This document shows, piece after piece, positions 45,559 to 54,718 of a stretch of 64,000 bases of DNA. Made by a program: the position numbers and the translations under genes. The stretch lies in assembly GCF_008806975.1 (NCBI RefSeq), contig NZ_CP031728.1, positions 3,617,501 to 3,681,500 on the forward strand. Direction: 5' to 3'. The first letter of the stretch is position 1. Each line of letters opens with the position of its first letter. The notes under the pieces are model-generated. The model saw nothing but the letters and a program-made list of their open reading frames with translations, did not search any database and was not told the DNA's origin. This DNA is from Cellvibrio sp. KY-GH-1. Its GTDB lineage: Bacteria > Pseudomonadota > Gammaproteobacteria > Pseudomonadales > Cellvibrionaceae.

Positions 45559-46872
45559 ATGATGAATAACCTGGATCGCAAACTCGAAGCTCCAAATATC
45601 AATACGGCGGCATATGAAATTAAGTCATTTTTCAAAGGGCAACCGCTTGCCTATTGCGTTGGATTTTATATCTTTGCTTTTTATCTAGAGCTACATTTTC
45701 GCATTCCCGAATTACAAGCCATTCGGTTTCAATTTACCTATGGCGCCTTTGTTGGAATTTGGTGCCTGGTTAAATATTTCGGTGATTCAACCAAGCAAAA
45801 GCAATTTAACTCAGTAACCAAAACTACGTTCTTGCTAATTTTGATTCTGGGAATCTACACAATATTTTCCATGGACAGGCCCGAATCCATTAGAGTTTAT
45901 AATGACAGAGTTATTAAATTCGCATTAATTTCATTTTTTATTTATGCGGCCACTGAGAAAATTGAAGATTTGCGAGTTATCGTCGCATTCATGCTATTGG
46001 CCTGGTTAAAAATAGGACAGGAAGGTTTTTTCGGTTGGCTGACTGGTAGCCTTATGTGGGAAAATCAGGGAATTCAACGCTTGCACGGATCAACAGCAAT
46101 GTACGGACATCCAAACTCCTTCAGCGGATTCGCGGTTGGTTGCCTCCCTTTTGCTGTTTACATTTTGATGAGCGTGAAAAGTAACTTGTTAAGGGTTGGG
46201 CTGTTAACACTTATATTATTTAGTCTAGTTATCATAGTGACAACCGGATCCCGTACCGGCTACGTCGCTGTAGCATTGGGCACATGTTATTTTTTAATGA
46301 AATTGAAAACAGGAAAGTTCAAGATTTTTCTTTTGGGAATAGCGATTCTCGCCGCGACCTTCAATTTTGTACCAGCCGAGTATAAGGAACGTTTCGGGTC
46401 TATTTTCACTGGCCAGGAAAAAGAAGGTGGCTCTAGTGAAAAACGTAAAGAAATCATTGCCGATGCAATTGAGCTTTATATTGAACATCCAATGGGTGTT
46501 GGAGTTCAAGCGTTTTCCAAGGTCAGATATGAAATGTTCGGAAGGAGCCAAAACACTCACAATCTATACCTTGAAGTGCTAACAAATATTGGTCCAATTG
46601 GCTTTTTTGTTTTCTTTTACTTTGTATTTAAACTCATAAAATTAAATGCAATGAACATTAGGAATTTAGGGAAATTTGGTGAGGAATCGATAAACAATCA
46701 TTTCCTGATTAACTTGAGCAAAGCAGTTATTGGATATCTTTTTATTCGATTATTACTTGGTCTGTTTGGCATGGATTTGTATGAAGTGTATTGGTGGGTT
46801 GCACTTGGCATTGCTCTCGCTGTTAACAAATTAATCCACATTGAAACCCAGAAGAGTTACGAAGAGCGATGA
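45559..46872 (+). CDS. O-antigen ligase / Wzy-type membrane protein
   Basis: 437 aa from the ATG at 45559, about ten or eleven TM helices. The periplasmic loop motif with STAMYGHPNSFSGF and the following TTGSRTGYVAVALG belong to the Wzy_C/O-antigen ligase family, and the region HPMGVGVQAFSKVRY with NTHNLYLEVLTNIGP is the conserved second periplasmic loop. In exosortase loci such proteins are annotated as O-glycosylation ligases of the exosortase A group. It could polymerise EPS repeat units or transfer glycan to a protein; sequence alone does not decide. It overlaps the next gene by four bases (ATGA). Confidence 0.82.
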   Translation: MMNNLDRKLEAPNINTAAYEIKSFFKGQPLAYCVGFYIFAFYLELHFRIPELQAIRFQFTYGAFVGIWCLVKYFGDSTKQKQFNSVTKTTFLLILILGIYTIFSMDRPESIRVYNDRVIKFALISFFIYAATEKIEDLRVIVAFMLLAWLKIGQEGFFGWLTGSLMWENQGIQRLHGSTAMYGHPNSFSGFAVGCLPFAVYILMSVKSNLLRVGLLTLILFSLVIIVTTGSRTGYVAVALGTCYFLMKLKTGKFKIFLLGIAILAATFNFVPAEYKERFGSIFTGQEKEGGSSEKRKEIIADAIELYIEHPMGVGVQAFSKVRYEMFGRSQNTHNLYLEVLTNIGPIGFFVFFYFVFKLIKLNAMNIRNLGKFGEESINNHFLINLSKAVIGYLFIRLLLGLFGMDLYEVYWWVALGIALAVNKLIHIETQKSYEER

Positions 46873-47864
46873 GTGTACACAAACAAAATAATTCAGGTTG
46901 GTTTACATGGGAAGTTCAACCACGAAACAGAAGCATGAGCGCATCACTAGGCGTAGATCTCTACGAATTCACCTCGAAAAGGCCTCGTTCGATTAAATAT
47001 ATAATTTTATTAGCGAAGACGTTGTCTGCCATTTTCTCAAAAAAAATCAGCGTTATTTACACGCAAAACCCTTCGATCGTTTTATCTTTCGTGGCCGTGT
47101 GCCTTAAACTCTGCTTGCGGCGCATAGTAATTGTCGATGCGCATAACGCCGGGATTTACCCACTCGAAGGAAAGCATAAGTTTCTGAATTTAATCGCCAG
47201 ATTTATAGCGCGCAATGCCAACCTGGTGATAGTTAGCAATAAGTATCTTGCCGAACAGGTAACTAATTGGGGAGGAACGCCTTTTGTTTTTCCGGATCCC
47301 ATTCCACCCATCGCCAATCACCCGACGCAGCCCCCTTTGCCCGCCGGTGAAAATTTTGCGCTTTTCATCTGCACCTGGGCGGCGGATGAGCCCTACTTTG
47401 AGGTTATCAAAGCCGCAGAGCTAACACCCGATATCGCTATTTATGTAACAGGAAACTATAAAAATAAGTTAACCCAGGACACTATAAACTCGCTGCCCAA
47501 CAATGTTCGGTTACTTGGTTTTGTTAGCGAAGAGGAGTACGTCCACTATTTTTCAAATGCCTTGGTTGCCATCGATTTAACAACCCGGGATCACTGCCTT
47601 GTCTGTGGGGCTTATGAGGCCGCCGCGTTGGGAGTTCCCGCCATCCTATCCGACAGTAAAGTTAACCGGGACATTTTTAATAAGGGTTTTATCTATACAT
47701 CCAATTATGCTCATGACATTGCCATATCTATCCAAACTGCTGTTTCCCAACGACAGAGTTTGGCAACGGAGATCAAGCAATTTAAGCAGTCGCACAACCA
47801 ATTAATTGATTCCCTGACGCTAGAACTCAAGCATCAAGTTAATAAGCTTCAGAATGAATCATGA
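46869..47864 (+). CDS. GT-B type glycosyltransferase
   Basis: 331 aa. A GT4-like sequence with a short N-terminal domain (VIYTQNPSIVLSFVAVCLKL, VIVDAHNAGIYPLEGKHK) and a nucleotide-binding half with FALFICTWAADEPYFEVIKAAE, VRLLGFVSEEEYVHYFSNA and CLVCGAYEAAALGVPAILSD. This keeps the E-x7-E-like region but is divergent. It starts inside the stop of the polymerase gene and is the last glycosyltransferase of the plus-strand arm. Specificity unknown. Confidence 0.78.
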   Translation: MSVHKQNNSGWFTWEVQPRNRSMSASLGVDLYEFTSKRPRSIKYIILLAKTLSAIFSKKISVIYTQNPSIVLSFVAVCLKLCLRRIVIVDAHNAGIYPLEGKHKFLNLIARFIARNANLVIVSNKYLAEQVTNWGGTPFVFPDPIPPIANHPTQPPLPAGENFALFICTWAADEPYFEVIKAAELTPDIAIYVTGNYKNKLTQDTINSLPNNVRLLGFVSEEEYVHYFSNALVAIDLTTRDHCLVCGAYEAAALGVPAILSDSKVNRDIFNKGFIYTSNYAHDIAISIQTAVSQRQSLATEIKQFKQSHNQLIDSLTLELKHQVNKLQNES

Positions 47865-47990
47865 AAGGGAAAAAAATCACATTCTTATAAACTAACTCGC
47901 TATATGCGTAGTCGCATAGACTACATTAGTGTAAGACATAATCCGGTTTCGGTACTACGCTTAATGAGTAATTGCAGGAGATCACAACAT

Positions 47991-49073
47991 ATGCAAACGC
48001 CACATATCTTTATTAAAAAACTCATTACCCTTGTAATTGCTCTCACCCCGGCAAGCCTTTTAGCAGCAGCTCCGGTAATTACGACAACCAGCCAAACTGA
48101 TGGCGGTCCGTTAACGATTACGGGTAGCGGATTTGGCAGCTTTGATGGGGAAATTGTTAGCTGGGATGATTTTGAAAGCCACCCCGTCGGTAGTAAAGTT
48201 AACGGTTTAAAACCCATTGTTGGGCACACTTGGTCAGCCATTTACGATTACAACGGACAAGGTATAGTTGTAACCAAAACCCCAACGGAAGATGACACCG
48301 GAAATACGATGAAGGTCGATTGGACAATAGACCCTGAAACGATTCGCGCATTTGGTTGGGCGGGAAAAGGGCCATACAATCAACTTTACATTACGTACAG
48401 ACGACTAATGACGGGTAACTTTGTTGCTTCTACAGCGAACCATAAACAATTTTATCTCTATGGTAACAACTCTCAAATGCCACAGCTAATGCCAGTTATT
48501 CCGGGGGGACAGGATAGGTGGGGGGTTTATAACAATGTTAGCACTGGCGCAATTAGTGCTAGTAATCCGAACCCAAACAATATCAACACCCTAGGCTGGA
48601 CTTGGGGAAACACTAACGGAAAACTGCAGCGCTGGGAGATATTTACCAAACTCAACACACCCTACACTGAAAAGAACGGTGTTGTGCAAGTTTGGCTAGA
48701 TGGAAAGCTGGGTATTGATAACAAGGCTTATCAGATTCGGCACGTGAATGGTGAGTTCACAGACTTTCGTCTGGGACACATTGCCCAAGGTTTCTACACT
48801 ACCGCAAAAGCCTGGTTCGATGATCTATACATCGCAACGACACCCGCTCGAGTAGAGATGTGTGATTCTAAAGTCTATGCTGAGTGTACCGTTAAGCACA
48901 TTCAATATGTTAAACCTGAAGACTGGACGCCCACATCTATCAAGGTAAATCTTCGCAAGATAAACGCTTTTAAGCTTTCGAGCGGCGTTGCATATCTCTA
49001 TGTAATCAATTCTTTAGGCGAGGTGTCTAATGCTTATCCGAGCCCTGAACCACTTACACCAACGCCAGAATAA
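47991..49073 (+). CDS. Secreted protein with TIG-like start and jelly-roll-like body
   Basis: 360 aa from the ATG at 47991 behind AGGAGA. A signal peptide (about 1-24, ending LLAAAP) is followed by a short IPT/TIG-like strand set (PVITTTSQTDGGPLTITGSGFG). The body is all-beta, Trp- and Tyr-rich, with WEIFTKLNTPYTEKNGVVQV-type strands and AKAWFDDLYIATTPARVEM. It resembles concanavalin-like/polysaccharide-lyase jelly rolls. No confirmed catalytic residues; Cys pair at the C-terminal part (CDSKVYAEC). There is no PEP-CTERM signal. Located at the end of the EPS operon, 126 bases after the last GT, it may cut or bind the polymer in the periplasm. Function not established. Confidence 0.65.
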   Translation: MQTPHIFIKKLITLVIALTPASLLAAAPVITTTSQTDGGPLTITGSGFGSFDGEIVSWDDFESHPVGSKVNGLKPIVGHTWSAIYDYNGQGIVVTKTPTEDDTGNTMKVDWTIDPETIRAFGWAGKGPYNQLYITYRRLMTGNFVASTANHKQFYLYGNNSQMPQLMPVIPGGQDRWGVYNNVSTGAISASNPNPNNINTLGWTWGNTNGKLQRWEIFTKLNTPYTEKNGVVQVWLDGKLGIDNKAYQIRHVNGEFTDFRLGHIAQGFYTTAKAWFDDLYIATTPARVEMCDSKVYAECTVKHIQYVKPEDWTPTSIKVNLRKINAFKLSSGVAYLYVINSLGEVSNAYPSPEPLTPTPE

Positions 49074-49080
49074 ATAATTA

Positions 49081-49105
49081 AAAACGGTGCGAAAGCACCG
49101 TTTTT
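49081..49105. terminator. Bidirectional terminator at the junction of the two EPS arms
   Basis: AAAACGGTGC pairs with GCACCGTTTT around a GAAA tetraloop, with T tracts on both strands. It ends the plus-strand arm and lies beyond the last gene of the minus-strand arm. Confidence 0.9.
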
Positions 49106-49161
49106 AATTCCTCATTTGAAGGCAATCCGCTTGAAATTTAGAAATCACACAAGCCTCTAGT

Positions 49162-50166
49162 CTATTTTACTTTTATTAAACCTCTTAAACTAAATCTGAC
49201 TTTTTCTTCAACTCTTACTACAAGATATGAAGTCAGTATTACCAAGGTTATTCCGACCATTATCCAAAACGGCAGGGATTCCTTAGCGCTTAGAGCATCA
49301 ATGAAAGTTTTTCCTGCCATATTGTGCAGCAGATATACTGGATAGCTTAGAGCACCTAACGCCAATAGAAATTTATTGCTCGATAGCGAAAAGTAACCAC
49401 GGGAAAGCAAATAAAAGAAAGAGAAAATGGCAACTACCGCAACCCCAGCAACTATTCGCTCTTGTTCCGTGACCGAAATCAGGAAGTGTTGGGATTGGCT
49501 TTTTGCACAAAAAAAACCGAAAATCAGGCTTACAAAAAATATGGCGTTAGCAAGAATATTTTTTGGCTCTTTGGTAAGCAAATACGCACATACCCCACCC
49601 ATAAAATAAAATGAGTACCCTGGGTTAATGAACCACCCCATAAAGAATGGTTGTTTTATAAAAAAATGCATCACTGCCATAGTCATCCATATAGATAGCC
49701 AGTACTGCCACTTTTTCAAAACACCCAAAAAAATCAATATAAAAATGCAACCGTAAAACTTCAGTTCTGCCTGCAAGGTCCAGTACACACCATCGATATT
49801 TTTTATACCAAGATAATCATTGACGATCAAAGCATTAAAAATGGCATCCTTCAGGGGGATTGCTTGCCCCCCAACTAACGTCAATGCCGCGATTGTTAGC
49901 AAGAGACAAATAATAAATGCTGGGTATATTCTTAGAGCGCGCGCGACCGCAAATTCAAAGGCAGATCTATTCTGCGCAGAAGCCATAATAACGAAGCCAC
50001 TTAACACGAAGAAAAAATCTACTCCTAGATACCCATATTTACTTACCTGGTATAAAGCACTTTCACTCCCATAAAAGTGAATAGAATAGTGATAGAAAAT
50101 TACGGCGATCGCTGCAAAAAAGCGCAATGGGTCAAGAATTCCGTAACGGGTATTTGAGCTGGCCAT
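49162..50166 (-). CDS. Acyltransferase family 3 membrane protein (OafA-like)
   Basis: 334 aa, about ten TM helices. The N-terminal motif RYGILDPLRFFAAIAVIFYHY (catalytic His) and YLGVDFFFVLSGFVIM are the Acyltransferase_3 signatures. YWTLQAELKFYGCIFIL is the third conserved region. Such proteins add acetyl or other acyl groups to surface sugars. It lacks the extra periplasmic SGNH domain of longer OafA proteins. It is the last gene of the minus arm and lies 32 bases after a GT2 gene. Confidence 0.88.
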   Translation of the reverse strand: MASSNTRYGILDPLRFFAAIAVIFYHYSIHFYGSESALYQVSKYGYLGVDFFFVLSGFVIMASAQNRSAFEFAVARALRIYPAFIICLLLTIAALTLVGGQAIPLKDAIFNALIVNDYLGIKNIDGVYWTLQAELKFYGCIFILIFLGVLKKWQYWLSIWMTMAVMHFFIKQPFFMGWFINPGYSFYFMGGVCAYLLTKEPKNILANAIFFVSLIFGFFCAKSQSQHFLISVTEQERIVAGVAVVAIFSFFYLLSRGYFSLSSNKFLLALGALSYPVYLLHNMAGKTFIDALSAKESLPFWIMVGITLVILTSYLVVRVEEKVRFSLRGLIKVK

Positions 50167-50198
50167 ATGTAGAATGCTTTTGTTTCCAGTAACTGAAT

Positions 50199-51119
50199 TT
50201 AATACATCGAAGAAATCAGCAACTTGAGTGCTTTTATATTCATTTTTGCAGCCATGCTTTTCAACGCATTTTCCCGTTGTTCCTTCCTATTCCCTTTTTG
50301 TTTATACGCATAGGCCATAGACACATAGTCATTCGCAATCTGCTTATTAACGAGCCTAACGAGCTCTGGGTCAACTAACTTATCACGAACTATAGTAAGC
50401 GCGTGAATTTTACTTGGCCCCCTACGAATAAAGCCCTGATTACTTATACTATTCTTCAAAATTCTGTACTTATGCAAAATTTTGTTTAAAAAAATGAACT
50501 TGTGAGTCAATGAAAATAGTATCCAAAATAATCTATCGTCTGAATTTTTTAGCGACTCATTAAATTGATCAACTGGAAGAAGCGCGCTTCTTCTTAAAGC
50601 AACACTGGATGTTCCAATAAAATTTACCCGCACGAGGGCGGGACAAATTAATTCAGGCGCAATAACCACTGAATCGTTAAAATCGCCCTTCAACAATTTC
50701 CACAAGGTGTCGTAATCTTTAAGAAAATCTGCTTTTAATTGGTTCCCTTCCTCATCAATAGTCGAAAAGTTTGTAAATAGCAAATCCGCTTCTGGGTGAG
50801 AATCCATAGCACTTATGGAAAGACGCAACTTTTCAGGCACCATGATGTCATCCGCATCGAATATAAAAATATATTCGCCTTTAGATTCCCGAATGCCTAC
50901 ATTTCGCGGCCCAGCAGGCCCACCGCTATTTTCTTGTTTGAAATACTTAATCCGCGGATCGCCAATACCTTTTACCTTATCGCCCGTTGTATCTGTTGAA
51001 CCATCATCAACAACAATTATCTCAAAGTCAGAAAAATCCTGATGCAAAATAGAATTGAGCGTTTCCTCAATGTAACTTTCTGCATTGTAAACTGGCACAA
51101 TAACACTTGCCCTACACAT
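50199..51119 (-). CDS. Family 2 glycosyltransferase (tandem paralogue A)
   Basis: 306 aa. GT2 features: ASVIVPVYNAESYIEETLNS, IIVVDDGSTDTTG, FIFDADDIMVPEKL (DxD). It has an acceptor-side segment FIGTSSVALRRSALLP and a C-terminal helix region with YRILKNSISNQGFIRRGPSKI. This C-terminal layout is shared with the next gene on the same strand, so the two arose by duplication. It probably acts in the cytoplasm on the EPS repeat unit. The ATG lacks a strong ribosome-binding site. Confidence 0.87.
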   Translation of the reverse strand: MCRASVIVPVYNAESYIEETLNSILHQDFSDFEIIVVDDGSTDTTGDKVKGIGDPRIKYFKQENSGGPAGPRNVGIRESKGEYIFIFDADDIMVPEKLRLSISAMDSHPEADLLFTNFSTIDEEGNQLKADFLKDYDTLWKLLKGDFNDSVVIAPELICPALVRVNFIGTSSVALRRSALLPVDQFNESLKNSDDRLFWILFSLTHKFIFLNKILHKYRILKNSISNQGFIRRGPSKIHALTIVRDKLVDPELVRLVNKQIANDYVSMAYAYKQKGNRKEQRENALKSMAAKMNIKALKLLISSMY

Positions 51120-51158
51120 AGATGATCCGCGCTTGCTGATGAGGAACAGGAAGGTAAT

Positions 51159-52097
51159 TCATATAATTCCTTTGGCATAGGAAGAAACTAATAGCTTCAA
51201 AGCCTTGTAATTTGGATTATATTTAATGCTCTGCTTCGCATAAATTCGTTGCATTTTGGTATCTTTTTTATTTTTTGACTCTCTGGACATTGAAAGGTAA
51301 TTATTTGATATCTCCTTGTCTAAAAGACTTATAAGGTCTTTTTCTTTACAGAAAGCCTTCGCCTTTTCCAGCGCGGCTATTTTATTAGGCCCTTTTTTTA
51401 ACATTCCCTGCCCAGTGATACCAGACTTAACCACCCTGTAGTCATGTAAAATTGAATTCAAAAATATTCCGTTATGTTGTGACGACAATTGAATCCACAT
51501 CAATCTGTCATCGGCGTTTTTCAGATTCTCGTCAAATCGGTCACCAGCTGTTAACGCAGTTTTTCGTAAGGCAACGCTCGAAGTCCCAATAAAGTTAGTC
51601 TTTATGATTGTCGGAAGAAGCTCGCGGCTACTCAAGTAATATGCCCTACCATCAACCTCTTCCGTGCCAATCAACGCACTTAGAGTCGTATACTCCCTTA
51701 AATAATCGTCTCTTAAAATTTCATTCGACTCATCAATTAGTGAAAATCTTGTACAAAGAATATTTGCCTCAGGGTTGCTCTCTAACGCAGCAACGGACTT
51801 TTCCAATTTCTCTGGTCGCATTAGGTCATCAGAATCAAAAATAAAAATAAAGTCACCCAATGCGCTATCTATGCCCTTATTTCTTGCTTTCGAAGGGCCG
51901 CCATGATTCTTCTGAAAGAAATAACGGATGCGATCGTCGTTATAGGAATCTATTACTGCCTTGGTGCCATCGGTTGAGCCGTCATCAATAATCAGTAACT
52001 CAAAGTTTGAGTAGGTTTGTTGCAATATTGACTCGATGGTTTTTCCGATAAACCGCTCGCAATTATATGCAGGCATTACAATAGAGACTTTTTTCAT
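51159..52097 (-). CDS. Family 2 glycosyltransferase (tandem paralogue B)
   Basis: 312 aa from the ATG at 52097; an ATG at 52109 four codons upstream is also possible. GT2 fold with SIVMPAYNCERFIGKTIES, LLIIDDGSTDGT and FIFDSDDLMRPEKLEKS. Shared with paralogue A: FIGTSSVALR and ILHDYRVVKSGITGQGMLKKGPNKI. It is moderately diverged from paralogue A, so the two probably add different sugars. It starts 20 bases after the flippase gene. Confidence 0.86.
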   Translation of the reverse strand: MKKVSIVMPAYNCERFIGKTIESILQQTYSNFELLIIDDGSTDGTKAVIDSYNDDRIRYFFQKNHGGPSKARNKGIDSALGDFIFIFDSDDLMRPEKLEKSVAALESNPEANILCTRFSLIDESNEILRDDYLREYTTLSALIGTEEVDGRAYYLSSRELLPTIIKTNFIGTSSVALRKTALTAGDRFDENLKNADDRLMWIQLSSQHNGIFLNSILHDYRVVKSGITGQGMLKKGPNKIAALEKAKAFCKEKDLISLLDKEISNNYLSMSRESKNKKDTKMQRIYAKQSIKYNPNYKALKLLVSSYAKGII

Positions 52098-52117
52098 AGA
52101 AACTCGCATAACGTAGG

Positions 52118-53674
52118 TTAACGCTTAACCCCGGATTTCAACTTACTAACAATAAACTTCATATCACTCAGATTGAACAGTGAAAGAACTGCAATCAACA
52201 CCAGCACCCCCCCTGTACCGACGGCCATAATCGCGAAGCCCATATAGCTATCCGTCGCAGTCACAAGGTTACGAAGATAAATGGATACGGCTACTGCTAT
52301 TGATATAAATATAATTATGCGGGCGATAAGCTTTGGCCAGGCAATTTCTACAAACCGGGCAGCGTATACACTTATTACAAATACGCGGCCCAGGACCAAT
52401 GGGATCGCGATTGCAATTGCCGCTCCCATTAATTGGAAACGAGGAATTAATACAATACTTAGAACCGCTGCGAGAATAGTTTCCGCGATCGCAACTTTTG
52501 CTGTTATGTCGTGTCGCTTTACCGTCAGGAGCAGGCTTCCAAAGGGATATGTCATAAAGCTTATCATTCGGCCGCAACCGATGATGACGAGACAAATATA
52601 CGCGGTATTCACTTCGAACGACGACCCCATCCACAGGCGAATAAAGTTGTCTCCTAAGATATAGAATCCGGCTGAGATAACTGAACCGAGAATAATGTTT
52701 ATCTTTAGAAACAACTCAACAGCAAAGGCGAGCTTTGCATGGTCCTCTAACGCGTGGTACTTGGCGTACAAAGGACTAGACATTCCGGTAGCCTGAATCA
52801 AGAACTGGACCGCATATTCCACAAGCCTTACCGCAACGTAATAGATAGTTACCGTAGACAATGTTGTGAAATAGGCAATGAACCATATATCCATTTTGCC
52901 TTTTAACAGCGCATTGAGATCGTTGACAAAAACCCACTTGCTAAAGTGAAAAAGCTCTTTCGCCGTCCCTTTTTCGAAATGATTTATCGAGATACTTAAG
53001 TCCGCAAAAATGCGGGTACAGTAATAAACGTAAAACACCGTGCTCAGAATGCTGGTACAAAATACAATCAAGGACATTGCAACCAAACCATACCCTGCTT
53101 TAATCGCAGCGTATATAAATAGCGCATCCGCAATAGTCTTAATTAAACCAACGATAGCAATGGTGTCGAAACGCATGTAGGCACTAATGACCCCCGGAAA
53201 CGCTTTAGCCGGAAATTCAAACGCTAGAGATATGCCACTAATGATTAGTAAGATTTGAACTAACTGAATGTCATCTTTATTTTGAACAAAATGATCAACG
53301 CCAAAGCGGGCTATAAAAAAACTTAAGATAACGACAAGCAGGCCTAATCCGGAATAAATTAGGAGCGATGTAGTTATTATTCTATTCGCACCTACATAGT
53401 CTTTCTGGTGGATGTAACGAGCAACATAGCGGGTAACGGCCTGAGAGAAACCCAAATCCAATAAATAATAGGATGCAACCACACTACCTATTGTGATCCA
53501 TAGTCCATACAGATGGGTGCCGAGTTCATTTAATAAAAACGGCATCATCAGGAATCCAATGATGATGCCAGCCAGAGTCTTTATGACTCTTAATGTTGCA
53601 CCACGCAACATGAGTCGAGATGTAGAAGCCATATTAAGTGATTGTGATTCAATAGAGTTTTTATTCAGGCCCAC
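52118..53674 (-). CDS. Wzx-type polysaccharide flippase
   Basis: 518 aa, about 12-14 TM helices, starting at GTG. MOP-superfamily features: TLAGIIIGFLMMPFLLNELG near the N-terminus, YGLWITIGSVVASYYLLDLGF and the Arg/Lys-rich cytoplasmic loops between helices. It should flip the undecaprenyl-linked repeat unit to the periplasm. It is in the middle of the minus arm, between the CelD-like gene and the GT2 pair. An internal ATG at codon 15 (MASTSRLM) is an alternative start; no strong site marks either. Confidence 0.85.
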   Translation of the reverse strand: MGLNKNSIESQSLNMASTSRLMLRGATLRVIKTLAGIIIGFLMMPFLLNELGTHLYGLWITIGSVVASYYLLDLGFSQAVTRYVARYIHQKDYVGANRIITTSLLIYSGLGLLVVILSFFIARFGVDHFVQNKDDIQLVQILLIISGISLAFEFPAKAFPGVISAYMRFDTIAIVGLIKTIADALFIYAAIKAGYGLVAMSLIVFCTSILSTVFYVYYCTRIFADLSISINHFEKGTAKELFHFSKWVFVNDLNALLKGKMDIWFIAYFTTLSTVTIYYVAVRLVEYAVQFLIQATGMSSPLYAKYHALEDHAKLAFAVELFLKINIILGSVISAGFYILGDNFIRLWMGSSFEVNTAYICLVIIGCGRMISFMTYPFGSLLLTVKRHDITAKVAIAETILAAVLSIVLIPRFQLMGAAIAIAIPLVLGRVFVISVYAARFVEIAWPKLIARIIIFISIAVAVSIYLRNLVTATDSYMGFAIMAVGTGGVLVLIAVLSLFNLSDMKFIVSKLKSGVKR

Positions 53675-53717
53675 AGGTGCATTTTTGTAATGGGCCAGAT
53701 CTGGTTAACTGGAGGAA

Positions 53718-54698
53718 CTATTTTTTCCCATATGCCCAATAGAGCCGCTTTAGCCATCCTCGCGCCAGAACAGTGGAAATCATATTGATTTCATCAGTGG
53801 CAATTTTTTGTTTGTAATTGGAATTTTTCCCGGTTCCTGCAAGTAGGTCATAGGCCAGCCCGTTAGCTAACGCTTGTTCAATTGCAATACCAAAGTGCAA
53901 AGAACCCAACGCAATTTGCGGGAACTTATTTTCAAAATAACCTGATTGAAAATTGTATCGCACGCCATTCCAAACGACATCAAACAATACCGATACGGTC
54001 TCGCCAGCCACCTGAAGTAGCTGCATTATTGGCCGTCCACCCTCACCACGAATACGTTCTATAAATAGTGAAAGGAATTCCATGGATTGGGGCGAATAAC
54101 AAGGGCGCCCCCAACGAAGCCGATGAAACTCATTCAGTAGCTGAAAGAAATCCTGCGTAGAAGAAAGCTCTAGGAGCTCGATACAACCATATTCACTCAG
54201 TTTCGATTTTCGATTGAAATATTTTGCCCGTACCGAGGAGCTTAGTTGCGCTTTGTATCTGGAAATCTCATCCGATTTAATACGGTAAGAAACTTCAACC
54301 TTGGGCGCTATGACTTTCGCACCGAATTTTTCTGAAAGCGCGGAGAACGATTCGTCTATTACACCAGGGCTGAGATCAGTTAGTGCCCACTGGTTCCATG
54401 GCAGCCTTATTAGCTCCTTAAACAATTGCTCCCTACCACCCGCAAGCAACAAGAGCGAGTCCAGATTGTTGTATTCAGCCCTCGGCAAGTTGAAATCGGC
54501 AAAGCCATTACCAACCACGACAAGGCTGGTTACCGGAATTATTCCTTTAATTCGATGATCAAGCAGATAGACCATTTCCAACGGATTGCGTCGCCCACCC
54601 AAGTCAATCAGCGTAACCCGAGGGTGCGATCCCCAAATATCCACCCAGGATTGCACCCAGGCCAAGGTTCTAAACAGGCTCATTGTCCCGGGCGACAT
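53718..54698 (-). CDS. CelD/BcsL-like GNAT family protein
   Basis: 326 aa. The sequence has the Acetyltransf_6/CelD layout: an N-terminal half with SLFRTLAWVQSWVDIW and a C-terminal GNAT domain (about 175-315) with SSVRAKYFNRKSKLSEYG, FHRLRWGRPCYSP and LQVAGETVSVLFDVVWNGVRYNFQSGY. Proteins of this type recur in cellulose and EPS loci, and in exosortase loci a FemAB-like relative takes a similar place. It may acylate a sugar or peptide during polymer assembly. It follows prsT by 20 bases. Confidence 0.72.
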   Translation of the reverse strand: MSPGTMSLFRTLAWVQSWVDIWGSHPRVTLIDLGGRRNPLEMVYLLDHRIKGIIPVTSLVVVGNGFADFNLPRAEYNNLDSLLLLAGGREQLFKELIRLPWNQWALTDLSPGVIDESFSALSEKFGAKVIAPKVEVSYRIKSDEISRYKAQLSSSVRAKYFNRKSKLSEYGCIELLELSSTQDFFQLLNEFHRLRWGRPCYSPQSMEFLSLFIERIRGEGGRPIMQLLQVAGETVSVLFDVVWNGVRYNFQSGYFENKFPQIALGSLHFGIAIEQALANGLAYDLLAGTGKNSNYKQKIATDEINMISTVLARGWLKRLYWAYGKK

Positions 54699-54718
54699 AA
54701 TTAGATAGTTAGCTGCAG

